From assembly GCA_022844275.1 (NCBI GenBank), contig JALHMB010000001.1, positions 496,001 through 560,000 on the forward strand: 64,000 bases of DNA. The letters run 5' to 3'. Source of the stretch: Hyphomicrobiaceae bacterium (GTDB taxonomy: Bacteria; Pseudomonadota; Alphaproteobacteria; Rhizobiales; Hyphomicrobiaceae). The translations under genes and the position numbers were made by a program. This document shows, one piece after another, positions 47,368-54,866 of this stretch (position 1 is the first letter of the stretch; each line of letters starts with the position of its first letter). The notes beneath the pieces are model-generated. The model did no database searches and had not been told where the DNA came from. It was given only the letters and a program-made list of their open reading frames with translations.

Positions 47368-48102
47368 CTAGCTGCGAACCCGCCCCCACGCGGCGCGCTT
47401 CATCCAGCTTTGCGCTTTGAAGCTCGCGACGAGTGCCTCCGGATCATAGACGGCGTCCAGCCATTCGGCGAACGGCATGGGGGATCGGGCATCGTGCTCG
47501 AGATACTGATCGAACAGATGATCGAGTATGCCGGTCTTGGTCATGCGGATATGGCCGTAGCGTAACGATAGCTGGTGACGCGCCTGGATAACCGGAACAC
47601 CCTCGCGCAGGATGAGATAGAGCGCGCAAAAGAGGCCGGTGCGATCGGAGCCGGACTTGCAGTGAACGAGCGTCGGCTGATCGATGGTCGCGATCAGCTT
47701 GCGCATATCGGCAATGTCATTGCGCGAGGGCGCTGCCCGCGACCTCATGCGCAGGTCGACGAGGTCGAGACCGAGGCGCGCGCAGGTCTCCTGCTCGAGC
47801 CAGTAGCCACCGTGCGTCTCCTCGCCACGCAGATTTATGACACGACGTACACCGCGTTCAGCAGCCGCGCGGAGGTGGCGCGGCGCCGGCTGCGCCGAAC
47901 GCCAGAGGCCGTCGGTCACCTGATGCAGATTGCCGTAGACTTCGCGTAGAACACCGTAGTCGATCAGCCAAAGGTCGAGATGATTCACGGCCGGACCGAA
48001 ACGGCGCACCATCCACGGCGGCAGTGCCGCGGCCGTGCTCGCCTGCCACGCGCGCAGGCCTCTGCGAAAACGTCGCCGACTGCCCTTTGCTATCTTCGCC
48101 AT
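47368..48102 (-). CDS. Dual-specificity/tyrosine phosphatase family protein
   Basis: A 244-aa Cys phosphatase. The P-loop HCKSGSDRTG contains the nucleophile Cys and Arg of the CX5R signature near residue 152, and NLRGEETHGGYWLEQE and MRSRAAPSRNDIADMRKL lie before it. It resembles bacterial protein/inositol phosphatases with a Gly-rich loop. A basic N terminus (AKIAKGSRRRFRRGLRAW) may bind acidic membranes. A TTG at 48108 is an alternative start. A kinase gene lies just downstream on the same strand; a functional link is speculative. Confidence 0.88.
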   Translation of the reverse strand: MAKIAKGSRRRFRRGLRAWQASTAAALPPWMVRRFGPAVNHLDLWLIDYGVLREVYGNLHQVTDGLWRSAQPAPRHLRAAAERGVRRVINLRGEETHGGYWLEQETCARLGLDLVDLRMRSRAAPSRNDIADMRKLIATIDQPTLVHCKSGSDRTGLFCALYLILREGVPVIQARHQLSLRYGHIRMTKTGILDHLFDQYLEHDARSPMPFAEWLDAVYDPEALVASFKAQSWMKRAAWGRVRS

Positions 48103-48574
48103 CAGCAAACCGCGACAAGCCTTTCATTCCATCCGAAGCGAGCCGCCGGCTGAAAAGCCGTGTCATTGCACCGGCTTTTCCGCAACCCGACTCCTCTCAC
48201 CCCTTGGCGAACGTCCTTATCGCCTGTAACGATGACAGGCAATTGCGGCTGCGATCGCCTTGCTGGTGCCCGCGCTTTCGGGCGAGGAGAGGGCGCCGAG
48301 CGCGGCGATATGGCGCCGGACGGGGGCCACCATTTGCGTCTAAAGGGCTGGTGGTCTCGTCGGTCCGATGCCCTGTCGGCGGCGCTGCCGCAGCAGGCCG
48401 AAGCGCCTGGCGCGGCTTAGGGCCGCATCGCCGCTGACGCCCCGTGCTTGGAGAGTTTCGGTTGCAGGTCGATGTTCCGGCTGGAATGCGGTGCAATTCG
48501 CGGCGTGTGCGCGCGCCAGGCGCATCGGTCTTTGTTCGCGCGCGGCGCTGCATCGCCGTGAGGAGCGCGGCAAC
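48103..48574. other. Divergent intergenic region with a perfect 9-bp inverted repeat
   Basis: GAAAAGCCG (48152-48160) and CGGCTTTTC (48172-48180) flank an 11-nt spacer upstream of the leftward phosphatase gene. Apart from this, the 472-bp stretch, which also carries the waaA promoter, shows no gene I can support. The reading frame back from waaA to 48368 is open but Arg-rich and unlike the family. Confidence 0.45.
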
Positions 48575-49903
48575 ATGAGCAGCCAGGCGGCGGCCGGCGG
48601 CCATCAGTCCCTGCCCCAATCACTTCCTCTTGCCTTGCGCACCTACCGCGCCGTCATGTCACTGGCACGCCCGGCATTGTGGCTGGTACTGCATCGCCGG
48701 GCCGAGCGCGGCAAGGAAGACCACATGCGCCGCGCGGAGCGTTACGGCATTGCTGGCATTCCGCGGCCCGACGGCGATCTCCTCTGGCTGCACGCGGCGA
48801 GTGTCGGTGAGACCAACGCGGTGCTTCCGCTGATCGAGCGCCTGCTTGCCGCACGACGCAACCTGACGATCCTTCTCACCACCGGCACAGTGACTTCCGC
48901 CGGGCTCGCGGCCAAACGCCTGCCGGCCCGTGCGCTACATCAGTACCTGCCGCTCGACTCCGGCCCTTATGTACGCCGCTTCCTCGATCACTGGCGGCCG
49001 ACCATCGCCGTGCTCACCGAGCAGGAGATCTGGCCCAATCTCATTCTCGAGGCGCACGCGCGCGGCATCCGCCTCGCACTCATCAATGCCCGCATGTCCG
49101 GCCGCAGCCTGGCGCGCTGGCAGGGCAAGCCCAATGTTGCCAAGGCGCTGTTCGGGCGGCTCGACGCGGTGCTTGCTCAGAACGACCAACTCGCGCGGGC
49201 GATCGCTTCACTCGGCGCCGTCAACACCACGGCAGTCGGCAATCTCAAGCTCGACGCACCGCTGCTGCCGATCGACGAGGCGGCCGCGACGGCCCTCGAC
49301 ACCGCACTCGCCGGGCGGCCGCGCTTTGTTGCAGCAAGCACGCACGCCGGCGAGGAAGCGATCGTCGCAAACGCACATCGTCTCATGCGTTCGGCACAGC
49401 CGGAACTCTGCACGATCATTGCGCCGCGTCATCCGCATCGCGGACCTCAGATCGCCGCCGATCTTGCCGCAGCAGGCCACACCGTCGCCGTGCGCTCGCG
49501 TGGCGAGCTGCCACACGCAGGCACCGATATCTACATCGCCGATACGATTGGCGAGCTTGGCACGCTTTACTCCATCGCGCGCATTGCCTTCATCGGGGGC
49601 TCGCTGATCGATCGGGGCGGCCAGAACCCAATTGAAGCCGCACGTCTCGGCGCCAGCGTTCTCGTCGGACCGCACCAGTCGAGTTTCACCGACATCTATG
49701 CGCCGCTGATCGACGCCGGTGGGGCTGTCGAGATCCACAGTGCCGATGACATGGCGCGCCAGGTGCTGGCATGGCTGCAGGCGCCCGCGAGCCGCGACCA
49801 GGTGGCCGCCATTGCAACCCAAACGCTCGAGCGGCTTTCCGGTGGCCTAGAACGGACCACGCAGGCAATCATTCACATGCTCAGCAAGCCGCGCGGCGCC
49901 TGA
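48575..49903 (+). CDS. waaA: 3-deoxy-D-manno-octulosonic acid (Kdo) transferase
   Basis: A 442-aa GT-B glycosyltransferase that adds Kdo to lipid A in the inner membrane. Recognisable: LPLALRTYRAVMSLARPALW (membrane-associating start), LLWLHAASVGETNAVLPLIE, VLTEQEIWPNLILEAHARGI, VGNLKLDAPLLPIDE and the C-terminal FIGGSLIDRGGQNPIEAARLG. ATG 48575 has AGGAG at 48561-48565. Its 5' neighbours are not lipid A genes. The PagL-like gene at 43949 is also a lipid A function but is not in the same operon. Confidence 0.94.
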   Translation: MSSQAAAGGHQSLPQSLPLALRTYRAVMSLARPALWLVLHRRAERGKEDHMRRAERYGIAGIPRPDGDLLWLHAASVGETNAVLPLIERLLAARRNLTILLTTGTVTSAGLAAKRLPARALHQYLPLDSGPYVRRFLDHWRPTIAVLTEQEIWPNLILEAHARGIRLALINARMSGRSLARWQGKPNVAKALFGRLDAVLAQNDQLARAIASLGAVNTTAVGNLKLDAPLLPIDEAAATALDTALAGRPRFVAASTHAGEEAIVANAHRLMRSAQPELCTIIAPRHPHRGPQIAADLAAAGHTVAVRSRGELPHAGTDIYIADTIGELGTLYSIARIAFIGGSLIDRGGQNPIEAARLGASVLVGPHQSSFTDIYAPLIDAGGAVEIHSADDMARQVLAWLQAPASRDQVAAIATQTLERLSGGLERTTQAIIHMLSKPRGA

Positions 49904-49921
49904 GAGTCCTAGCAGACGCGC

Positions 49922-50518
49922 CTATGCGTGCCCGGCTTCGCTGTGCAGATGGGAGAGCTCGACACCGATCTTCGAGAGTGCCCGCACGTATTTGAGCTCG
50001 AGATCCGTGTCGAAGATCAGGTCGCGGTCGGCCGGACAGTGCAGCCAGCCATTGGCGCCGATCTCCGCCTCGAGCTGCCCCGCCGCCCAGCCCGAATAGC
50101 CGAGGGCCAACATGGAGCGGCGCGGTCCCTGGCCGGCAGCGATGGCTTTCAGGATCTCGATCGTCGCCGTCAGGCAGATGCCGTCGCTGATGGCGAGCGT
50201 CGCCTCGTCGGCGAAATAGTCGTTTGTGTGAAGCACAAAACCACGCTCGGTCGAGACCGGGCCACCGTTCAGAACACTCTGCTCGAGAAATGTTTCGGCG
50301 CCGCCCTCGCCAAGCCCGAGTTGATCGACGAGATCGCCGAGCGAAACGTCGGGCGAGCGCTGATTGACGATCAGGCCCATGGCTCCTTCGGACGAATGGG
50401 AGCACATGTAGATGACCGAGCGGCGAAAGCGACGATCGCTCATCGTCGGCATGGCGACGAGAAGCTGGCCACTGAGATAGCTCGGGCCCGAGACGCGGCG
50501 TTTGCGTGCCTGTTCCAT
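49922..50518 (-). CDS. YqgE/AlgH family protein
   Basis: A 198-aa cytosolic protein of the UPF0301 family. Conserved segments: [80 protein letters not shown] and the terminal helix [18 protein letters not shown]. Its biochemical role is unsettled; AlgH has been connected with alginate regulation in Pseudomonas. It ends 18 bp from waaA, convergently. Confidence 0.94.
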   Translation of the reverse strand: MEQARKRRVSGPSYLSGQLLVAMPTMSDRRFRRSVIYMCSHSSEGAMGLIVNQRSPDVSLGDLVDQLGLGEGGAETFLEQSVLNGGPVSTERGFVLHTNDYFADEATLAISDGICLTATIEILKAIAAGQGPRRSMLALGYSGWAAGQLEAEIGANGWLHCPADRDLIFDTDLELKYVRALSKIGVELSHLHSEAGHA

Positions 50519-50705
50519 CCGTCGAGACTAACGCTTGCCGATGCCTGATGTGAAGCCGTGATTTGTCCGGCAACGAAAATCCCGCATCGTCGTTGCGTTG
50601 AAAGTGCCTTCCGATCTCATTTGCACCAAAACTTGATCCGACGAGAGCAGAACGTCACTTCCCATGACGAGGCGTCACGCTACGATGTATGCTGTGGAGG
50701 CCTAT

Positions 50706-51575
50706 GTGAACACCAAGTTGCAGCGCATCCTGCCTATCCCCGCCGCGGGATTAATACTGTGCGCGATCGCCCAGAGCGCAGCCGCCGATCCTCCGGCTTT
50801 TGCTTCATCATGGGTCAAGGAGCCGCACGCTCGCGCACGCCTCGTTGCCGGCGGACGGGCGGCGGATATCCCGGCCGGCACGATTGCTGCCGGCATCGAG
50901 ATCGAGCTTGCGGACGGGTGGAAGACCTATTGGCGCAATCCCGGCTCATCTGGTGTGCCGCCGCTGTTCGACTGGTCGGCGGCCTCCAATCTCGCCTCGG
51001 TCGAGGTGCGCTATCCTGCGCCCGCCAGGCTGGCTGATCGTGGTGGCGACACGATCGGTTACAAGCAACGCCTCATTCTGCCTCTCATCGTGCGGCCAGC
51101 AGATCCCAAGCGTGAGATCACCCTCACGCTCTCGCTCGAGTATGGAGTTTGCAAGGACATCTGTATTCCAGCGCAAGCCCGCCTCGAGTTGGTGCTTCCA
51201 CCCGGTGCCGAGAAGGAGCCCATTGCAAGCGATCTCGCGCGCGCGCTCGACCGCGTTCCTCGTTCGCCCGGCACGCGACGCCCGTCCGATCCCGAGTTGA
51301 GCAACGCGACTGTTGTGCTTGGCGGCGACAAACCCGAAATCCGGCTCGACGTCACTATCCCCGGGGGTGCCGAAGGCGCTGACCTCTTCATCGAAGCGCC
51401 AGATGGCGCATGGATCCCCATGGCCAAGCCGGAAGGCCCGCCCAAGGGCGATCGCGCCAGCTTCCTCGTCGACCTCTCGGAGGGCGCCGACATTGCCGAT
51501 CTCAAGGGCAAGACCGCACGCATTACGATGGTCTCGCCGCGCGGCCAGTCCGAGGCGATGCTGAAGCTCGAATGA
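50706..51575 (+). CDS. Secreted DsbD N-terminal-domain protein (protein-disulfide reductase domain only)
   Basis: A 289-aa exported protein. A signal peptide (NTKLQRILPIPAAGLILCAI, then AQSAAA) follows a GTG start at 50706, supported by GGAGG (50696-50700) five nt upstream; ATGs at 50664 and 50685 give no signal peptide start. The mature part resembles the DsbD alpha domain: WKTYWRNPGSSGVPPLFDWS, LILPLIVRPADP and the Cys pair in YGVCKDICIPAQARLEL. There is no transmembrane DsbD core downstream; it probably receives electrons from another membrane reductase. Confidence 0.87.
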   Translation: MNTKLQRILPIPAAGLILCAIAQSAAADPPAFASSWVKEPHARARLVAGGRAADIPAGTIAAGIEIELADGWKTYWRNPGSSGVPPLFDWSAASNLASVEVRYPAPARLADRGGDTIGYKQRLILPLIVRPADPKREITLTLSLEYGVCKDICIPAQARLELVLPPGAEKEPIASDLARALDRVPRSPGTRRPSDPELSNATVVLGGDKPEIRLDVTIPGGAEGADLFIEAPDGAWIPMAKPEGPPKGDRASFLVDLSEGADIADLKGKTARITMVSPRGQSEAMLKLE

Positions 51576-51681
51576 CCGTCGTTTTTCCGGTAGCGGGCAC
51601 GCTTGCGCTTAGGTAAGTCGCAAGATATGGTCCGCGCGCCGTTTGAACCGGAGCCTCAGCGAGGCGCAGGGACGCGGCTCC

Positions 51682-51771
51682 GGAGAGGTGGCAGAGTGGT
51701 CGATCGCGCCGCACTCGAAATGCGGAGTACGGGCAACCGTACCGGGGGTTCGAATCCCTCCCTCTCCGCCA
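51682..51771 (+). tRNA. tRNA-Ser (anticodon CGA)
   Basis: A 90-nt class II tRNA. Acceptor stem GGAGAGG (51682-51688) pairs with CCTCTCC (51761-51767), discriminator G and encoded CCA at 51769-51771. Anticodon stem CCGCA/TGCGG encloses the loop CTCGAAA with anticodon CGA at 51716-51718. The long variable arm and GGTTCGAATCC T-arm are present. Its 3' end is duplicated at 54408-54421. Confidence 0.97.
51758..51771 (+). repeat. attL-like site, 3' end of tRNA-Ser
   Basis: The 14-bp CTCCCTCTCCGCCA, here the end of the tRNA, recurs at 54408-54421 in the same direction. TTCGAA also occurs just upstream in both copies, offset by one nucleotide. This is the structure left by tRNA-site integration. Confidence 0.8.
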
Positions 51772-51824
51772 GTTAACCACAATAAACGGCTGAAATTACG
51801 CGATTTTTTCGACAATCCCCCTCG

Positions 51825-51848
51825 TCGGCATAACCGTGGGCATAACAT
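51825..51848. repeat. CATAAC direct-repeat site, left
   Basis: A 24-bp sequence whose core is CATAACCGTGGGCATAAC occurs perfectly here and at 54263-54286, same orientation, near both ends of the islet. Each contains two CATAAC copies. Resembles arm-type binding sites of a tyrosine integrase. Confidence 0.75.
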
Positions 51849-52068
51849 TTTGGGGATGCCGAAGTCCACCCAAGATGCGGGTGGCTGTGGACAAGTCAAG
51901 CGGCCATCTTGAAGGCGCCCGACGACATCCCAACTATCCAGCCACGGAATAGTCGAGGCGTGCAGGGGGCACCGGGTAGACTACTAAACATCCCGAAAAT
52001 CCCCACGCTGGCTCAACGCGCGATGTCGACTAAGTTAGGACCCCGCGCACGATGATAGGAGCCACCTC

Positions 52069-52191
52069 ATGGGTGTGTTTCTTATCCTCGAGGCCAGTCA
52101 GCCGAGCGGCGCGCGCTACCGTCTGACCTTTGGATGCCTAGTGCATCCGAGATGGGCTTCGATGGTATCGGCGCTGTCGCGGTTGATTTGA
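52069..52191 (+). CDS. Possible 40-aa protein
   Basis: Opens at ATG 52069 with AGGA at 52057-52060 and ends immediately before a hairpin. No homology is recognisable; the composition is not distinctive. It could be a leader peptide or chance. Confidence 0.2.
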   Translation: MGVFLILEASQPSGARYRLTFGCLVHPRWASMVSALSRLI

Positions 52192-52194
52192 ACG

Positions 52195-52222
52195 AAGGGC
52201 GCCTCGGCAACGGGGCGCCCTT
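52195..52222 (+). terminator. Candidate terminator hairpin in the islet
   Basis: AAGGGCGCC (52195-52203) pairs with GGCGCCCTT (52214-52222) with a 10-nt loop; only CTTCG follows, so the T-tract is poor. It may end the short upstream frame or insulate the next gene. Confidence 0.4.
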
Positions 52223-52262
52223 CTTCGCACTTCATGTTGGGGACATCAACGGGGTCAATCTG

Positions 52263-52766
52263 ATGATTGATATTGGTTCTCTGGCGAGCCTTGCTGGTTC
52301 GCTTAAAACAGCCGGCGACATTGCACAGACGCTTGTGGGCCTTCGAGATGCCAACCTAATTCAGCAGAAAGTCATTGATCTCAATCGGGAGATTATCGCT
52401 GCTCAAAGCAGCGCAATAACAACTCAATCTCAATACGCCGCACTGACTCAACAGGTGCGTGATTTAATCGCTCGCATTGCCGAGCTAGAGGCATGGGAGC
52501 AAGAGAAGCTGCGCTATCAACTGACTGACCACGGCGGCGGCACGTTCACATATGCTTTGAAGGCGGGGATGGAAAACGGTGAGCCGTTCCATCGCATCTG
52601 CGCGCATTGCTATCAGGTGCGGCGCAAGTCGCTGCTACAGTCGCATGGGAACATTGTTGGCGGGCGGGAGAAGGTCACTTGCCATGCGTGCAATGGCGAG
52701 ATTCTGCTCGGTGAATACCGCAGGTCGCCGACACCAAGCAGCTACACGGATTCTTGGCGCGCTTAG
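52263..52766 (+). CDS. Islet protein with coiled coil and C-terminal zinc-ribbon-like Cys
   Basis: A 167-aa protein of unknown role. It begins IDIGSLASLAGSLKTAGDIA and has a long helical segment rich in Gln/Ala/Leu (VIDLNREIIAAQSSAITTQS, then LTQQVRDLIARIAELEAWEQ) likely forming a coiled coil. The C-terminal region (ICAHCYQVRRKSLLQSHGN, then EKVTCHACNGEIL) has two CxxC pairs spaced like a zinc ribbon. Such proteins are frequent in phages and islands. ATG 52263 is chosen; the frame back to 52134 is unlike it. GC is lower here than in neighbours, consistent with transfer. Confidence 0.65.
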   Translation: MIDIGSLASLAGSLKTAGDIAQTLVGLRDANLIQQKVIDLNREIIAAQSSAITTQSQYAALTQQVRDLIARIAELEAWEQEKLRYQLTDHGGGTFTYALKAGMENGEPFHRICAHCYQVRRKSLLQSHGNIVGGREKVTCHACNGEILLGEYRRSPTPSSYTDSWRA

Positions 52767-52775
52767 GTGCTCGCG

Positions 52776-53765
52776 TCAAACGAACAGGCTGGCCTGCCCA
52801 GGCACTTCGACTCGCGCCCGCTTCGTCGAATACTCCTCAAAAGGCTTGTGCATATAGTCGCGCGTTATCACCCACCGCTGAAGTCGCTTCAGCGTCGGAT
52901 AGAGTGGCGACCTCTTGCGCCGATCGTCGCCGCCGAACACCATTGGATAGGGTCGAATGCCGCGCTCAACCATCCGATTGAGGCGGTGCATGACTCGCTC
53001 AATTGTCTCGCGAGGATCATAGCCAACCAGCATATAGGCAAACACCCACGTCGACTTCCATCCCGCGTGCTCTAGCCTGTCGATGCCGTCGAAAAAGACG
53101 CGCTCGTCACCAATGTTGTCCCAAGCCGTATAAAGGCGGCGCCGAGAAAATCCATCGTCCCACGGCGCCATTTTCACGATCGCGGTGGCCTGCTCATCGT
53201 CGAGAAGGCGCACGTTGATGCCCTGATTGATGCAGACCTTGAAGCCTCCATCGACTATATCGTCGACACGATCGCGCCATTCTGGATTTCCGAAAAAATC
53301 GTTGTCGAGCAGGTGGAGGTGGCGCGGATAATCGTCGCCCCGCCAAATTTGCGCGATCGGTGAAGCCGCGCGAGCCTTACCCTCTTGCTTTGGAACGATG
53401 CAGAAACCGCATTTGAAACGGCATCCGCGCATTGTGTAACCTATGCTGGCGGTGAAGTCAGGATAGCCGGAATAGTCGAGCGCCGTGAATTGCGTTGGCA
53501 CGATCGCCTCAACGCGCAACGCCGAGTCGCCGCCGCTCCCACCAACAATTGCGCCGGGGAAGTTGGCGCGGAATACCTCAACTGCCTTCGCGCTCGTTGC
53601 AAATATCGCCGAGCCATACACGAGGTCGTAGGCTGGTTCCATAAGCCCCGGCGAGACTCCGCGCTCCCATCGCACATCGTCGCCTTGCGCGCGATGCCAA
53701 GCGGCGAGGCGCATCAATGCGAGGTTCGGCAATTTGCCGTCTATTTGGGTAATGCGAACGATCAT
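52776..53765 (-). CDS. Radical SAM protein of the islet
   Basis: A 329-aa radical SAM enzyme. The cluster-binding motif CRFKCGFC (CX3CX2C) lies near residues 114-121, preceded by TASIGYTMRG. The N terminus (MIVRITQIDGKLPNLALMRL, AAWHRAQGDDVRW) resembles B12-binding-type starts (DGKLPNLAL), though the DxHxxG cobalamin signature is not clear. Other blocks: PRHLHLLDNDFFGNPEWRDR, INQGINVRLLDDEQA and the conserved GGDDRRKRSPLYPTLKR. Substrate unknown; related phage-encoded radical SAM proteins occur. It begins within the stop of the next gene (ATGA overlap). Confidence 0.88.
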   Translation of the reverse strand: MIVRITQIDGKLPNLALMRLAAWHRAQGDDVRWERGVSPGLMEPAYDLVYGSAIFATSAKAVEVFRANFPGAIVGGSGGDSALRVEAIVPTQFTALDYSGYPDFTASIGYTMRGCRFKCGFCIVPKQEGKARAASPIAQIWRGDDYPRHLHLLDNDFFGNPEWRDRVDDIVDGGFKVCINQGINVRLLDDEQATAIVKMAPWDDGFSRRRLYTAWDNIGDERVFFDGIDRLEHAGWKSTWVFAYMLVGYDPRETIERVMHRLNRMVERGIRPYPMVFGGDDRRKRSPLYPTLKRLQRWVITRDYMHKPFEEYSTKRARVEVPGQASLFV

Positions 53766-53953
53766 TTCTCGGCCAGCCGCCTATAGGCCCAGCCGATGAA
53801 CCATTCGTGGTAGAGGTTGAGGCGACCACTATCTCGATCGTCCTCAAGTCCAGAATCGCCATCCTGTAGCGGAGCAAGGCCGGTGTCGGCCTCAAACTGA
53901 CGGCGTTCCGCCGGATTGCGCCAGAGGCGGTCAATTTCGATGCGATACTTCAT
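53762..53953 (-). CDS. Small 63-aa protein coupled to the radical SAM gene
   Basis: A short acidic/basic protein (MKYRIEIDRLWRNPAERRQF) with many charged residues and no Cys pair, ending WFIGWAYRRLAEK. Its stop overlaps the radical SAM ATG by four bases, so the two are translationally coupled. GAGGG lies just before the ATG at 53953. Unrecognised; possibly a substrate-binding or accessory partner. Confidence 0.7.
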   Translation of the reverse strand: MKYRIEIDRLWRNPAERRQFEADTGLAPLQDGDSGLEDDRDSGRLNLYHEWFIGWAYRRLAEK

Positions 53954-54008
53954 AACCCTCTAAAATCACAGCGTCGTCCCCGCTGCGTGGCTGTTCGGGT
54001 GGCCTTGC

Positions 54009-54197
54009 TTATCGGGCCGGGGGGTGGACTGCGCGCCTGTCGGAGAGGTTGCGTCCCACCACCGGCACGCACGATTCATCCAGCCGCATCTCGCCCAGAC
54101 CGCATACGCGGCAGAGGTCGAGAACGATATGTCCGTTACGGTCTTTGATGACGCTCGGGGCGTCGGGGTCGCCCTGGCGATAGAGAATGTGAGCCAC
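54009..54197 (-). CDS. Small 62-aa protein with a CxxC motif
   Basis: Starts with GTG at 54197, preceded by GGAAGGA. AHILYRQGDPDAPSVIKDRN then GHIVLDLCRVCGLGEMRLDE shows a CRVC pair and a further Cys (DESCVPVVG), suggesting zinc or iron-sulfur binding. It is upstream of the 63-aa/radical SAM pair on the same strand, so all three may be one operon. No homologue is known to me. Confidence 0.6.
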   Translation of the reverse strand: MAHILYRQGDPDAPSVIKDRNGHIVLDLCRVCGLGEMRLDESCVPVVGRNLSDRRAVHPPAR

Positions 54198-54262
54198 GCA
54201 AAATTCCTTCCAAAAAGAACCAACAAATCCGACAGCGGATTCATAGCTTCGTCAGTGCAATC

Positions 54263-54286
54263 TCGGCATAACCGTGGGCATAACAT
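54263..54286. repeat. CATAAC direct-repeat site, right
   Basis: Perfect 24-bp copy of 51825-51848, 122 bp before the right att-like repeat. Together the two sites bracket the islet. Confidence 0.75.
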
Positions 54287-54407
54287 CGGCCGAATGCTTG
54301 AATATCTAGGCACCACGGGAACTTAGGTGCGAAACGGCAAAATTTAACCAATTAATCAAGGACTTAGGCGCAGTCAGACGGAGTTTGGCGGAGCACCTTC
54401 GAAATGG

Positions 54408-54421
54408 CTCCCTCTCCGCCA
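54408..54421 (+). repeat. attR-like copy of the tRNA-Ser 3' end
   Basis: CTCCCTCTCCGCCA in the same orientation as the tRNA end at 51758-51771, 2.65 kb away. It bounds an islet without any recognised integrase gene. Confidence 0.8.
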
Positions 54422-54524
54422 CACCCCAATCCGCCACCCTCCCCTAAAGTCCACACAAATCCCCGATTTTGTTGATCTTTTCGCCCTTTTTGGTGAAAGG
54501 GGCCGAGGGCATTGAAGCCCCGAA

Positions 54525-54558
54525 TGTTATGCGCGGGTTATGCGCGCGGTTATGCGTG
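54525..54558. repeat. Related CATAAC/GTTATG cluster in opposite orientation
   Basis: Three GTTATGCG units follow one another (GTTATGCGCGG, GTTATGCGCGCG, GTTATGCGTG). Their reverse complement, beginning CATAACCGCGCGCATAAC, resembles the direct-repeat sites inside the islet but lies just outside the right repeat. Confidence 0.6.
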
Positions 54559-54716
54559 AAAACGTGGTTCATCGACATTCCGGCCACAGGCATGTGGCGC
54601 TCAGGCAAGCGAGACTGTGGACAACCGGCGGCACGCCCGGTGAACTCGCTGTTGTCCCGGAGCACATTGGCGCGCCAAGTCCCGAGGAGACCCGTCGTGT
54701 CGAAGATGCCCACGGT

Positions 54717-54839
54717 TCATTCGCCCTCCCACCACTTCACGAACATCGCAAGCGCTTCGATGAAACCGAACACACACGCGCACACAAACAGGACGGCGCC
54801 TGTGCCAAGGATAAACTGCTCGAAGCCGGTTGGAGTCAC
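54717..54839 (-). CDS. Small 40-aa single-span membrane protein
   Basis: Too short for ordinary gene calls. It starts at GTG 54839, with AGGAGG (54845-54850) five nt upstream, and ends at TGA 54719-54717. One hydrophobic helix (FILGTGAVLFVCACVFGFIE) is followed by a C-terminal KWWEGE. The strong ribosome binding site is the main evidence. It lies downstream of the molybdenum oxidoreductase subunit gene on the same strand; unknown function. Confidence 0.6.
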   Translation of the reverse strand: MTPTGFEQFILGTGAVLFVCACVFGFIEALAMFVKWWEGE

Positions 54840-54866
54840 AGCAGCCTCCTCATGAGTATCCTCGCC

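Larger units (their letters stand above)
51772..52262. other. Left end of the islet, no supported gene
   Basis: Apart from the CATAAC repeat at 51825-51848 and the hairpin at 52195-52222, this stretch holds one short open frame (52069-52191, 40 codons, AGGA upstream) that ends just before the hairpin. I list it as a possible leader or small protein only. The antisense reading of the tRNA region is not a gene. Confidence 0.5.
54317..54716. other. Islet right end and flank, no well-supported gene
   Basis: Holds the attR-like repeat, the inverted CATAAC motif and an AT-rich stretch (AATTTAACCAATTAATC). A GTG-initiated leftward frame, 54713-54444 (89 codons), follows the 40-aa membrane protein stop by 3 nt with GGGAGGG upstream. 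Its sequence contains HNRAHN from the repeat and I cannot support it as a gene. The flank could contain a degenerate integrase end. Confidence 0.45.

Noticed and set aside
51523-51899. Two leftward frames reading through tRNA-Ser (peptides containing GEGGIRTPGT and GRDSNPRYG)
   Set aside because: These peptides are the well-known antisense readings of tRNA-Ser, not proteins.
54444-54713. 89-codon leftward frame in the islet flank
   Set aside because: Consists partly of the CATAAC repeat; no family recognised, so not called, although a ribosome binding site is possible.
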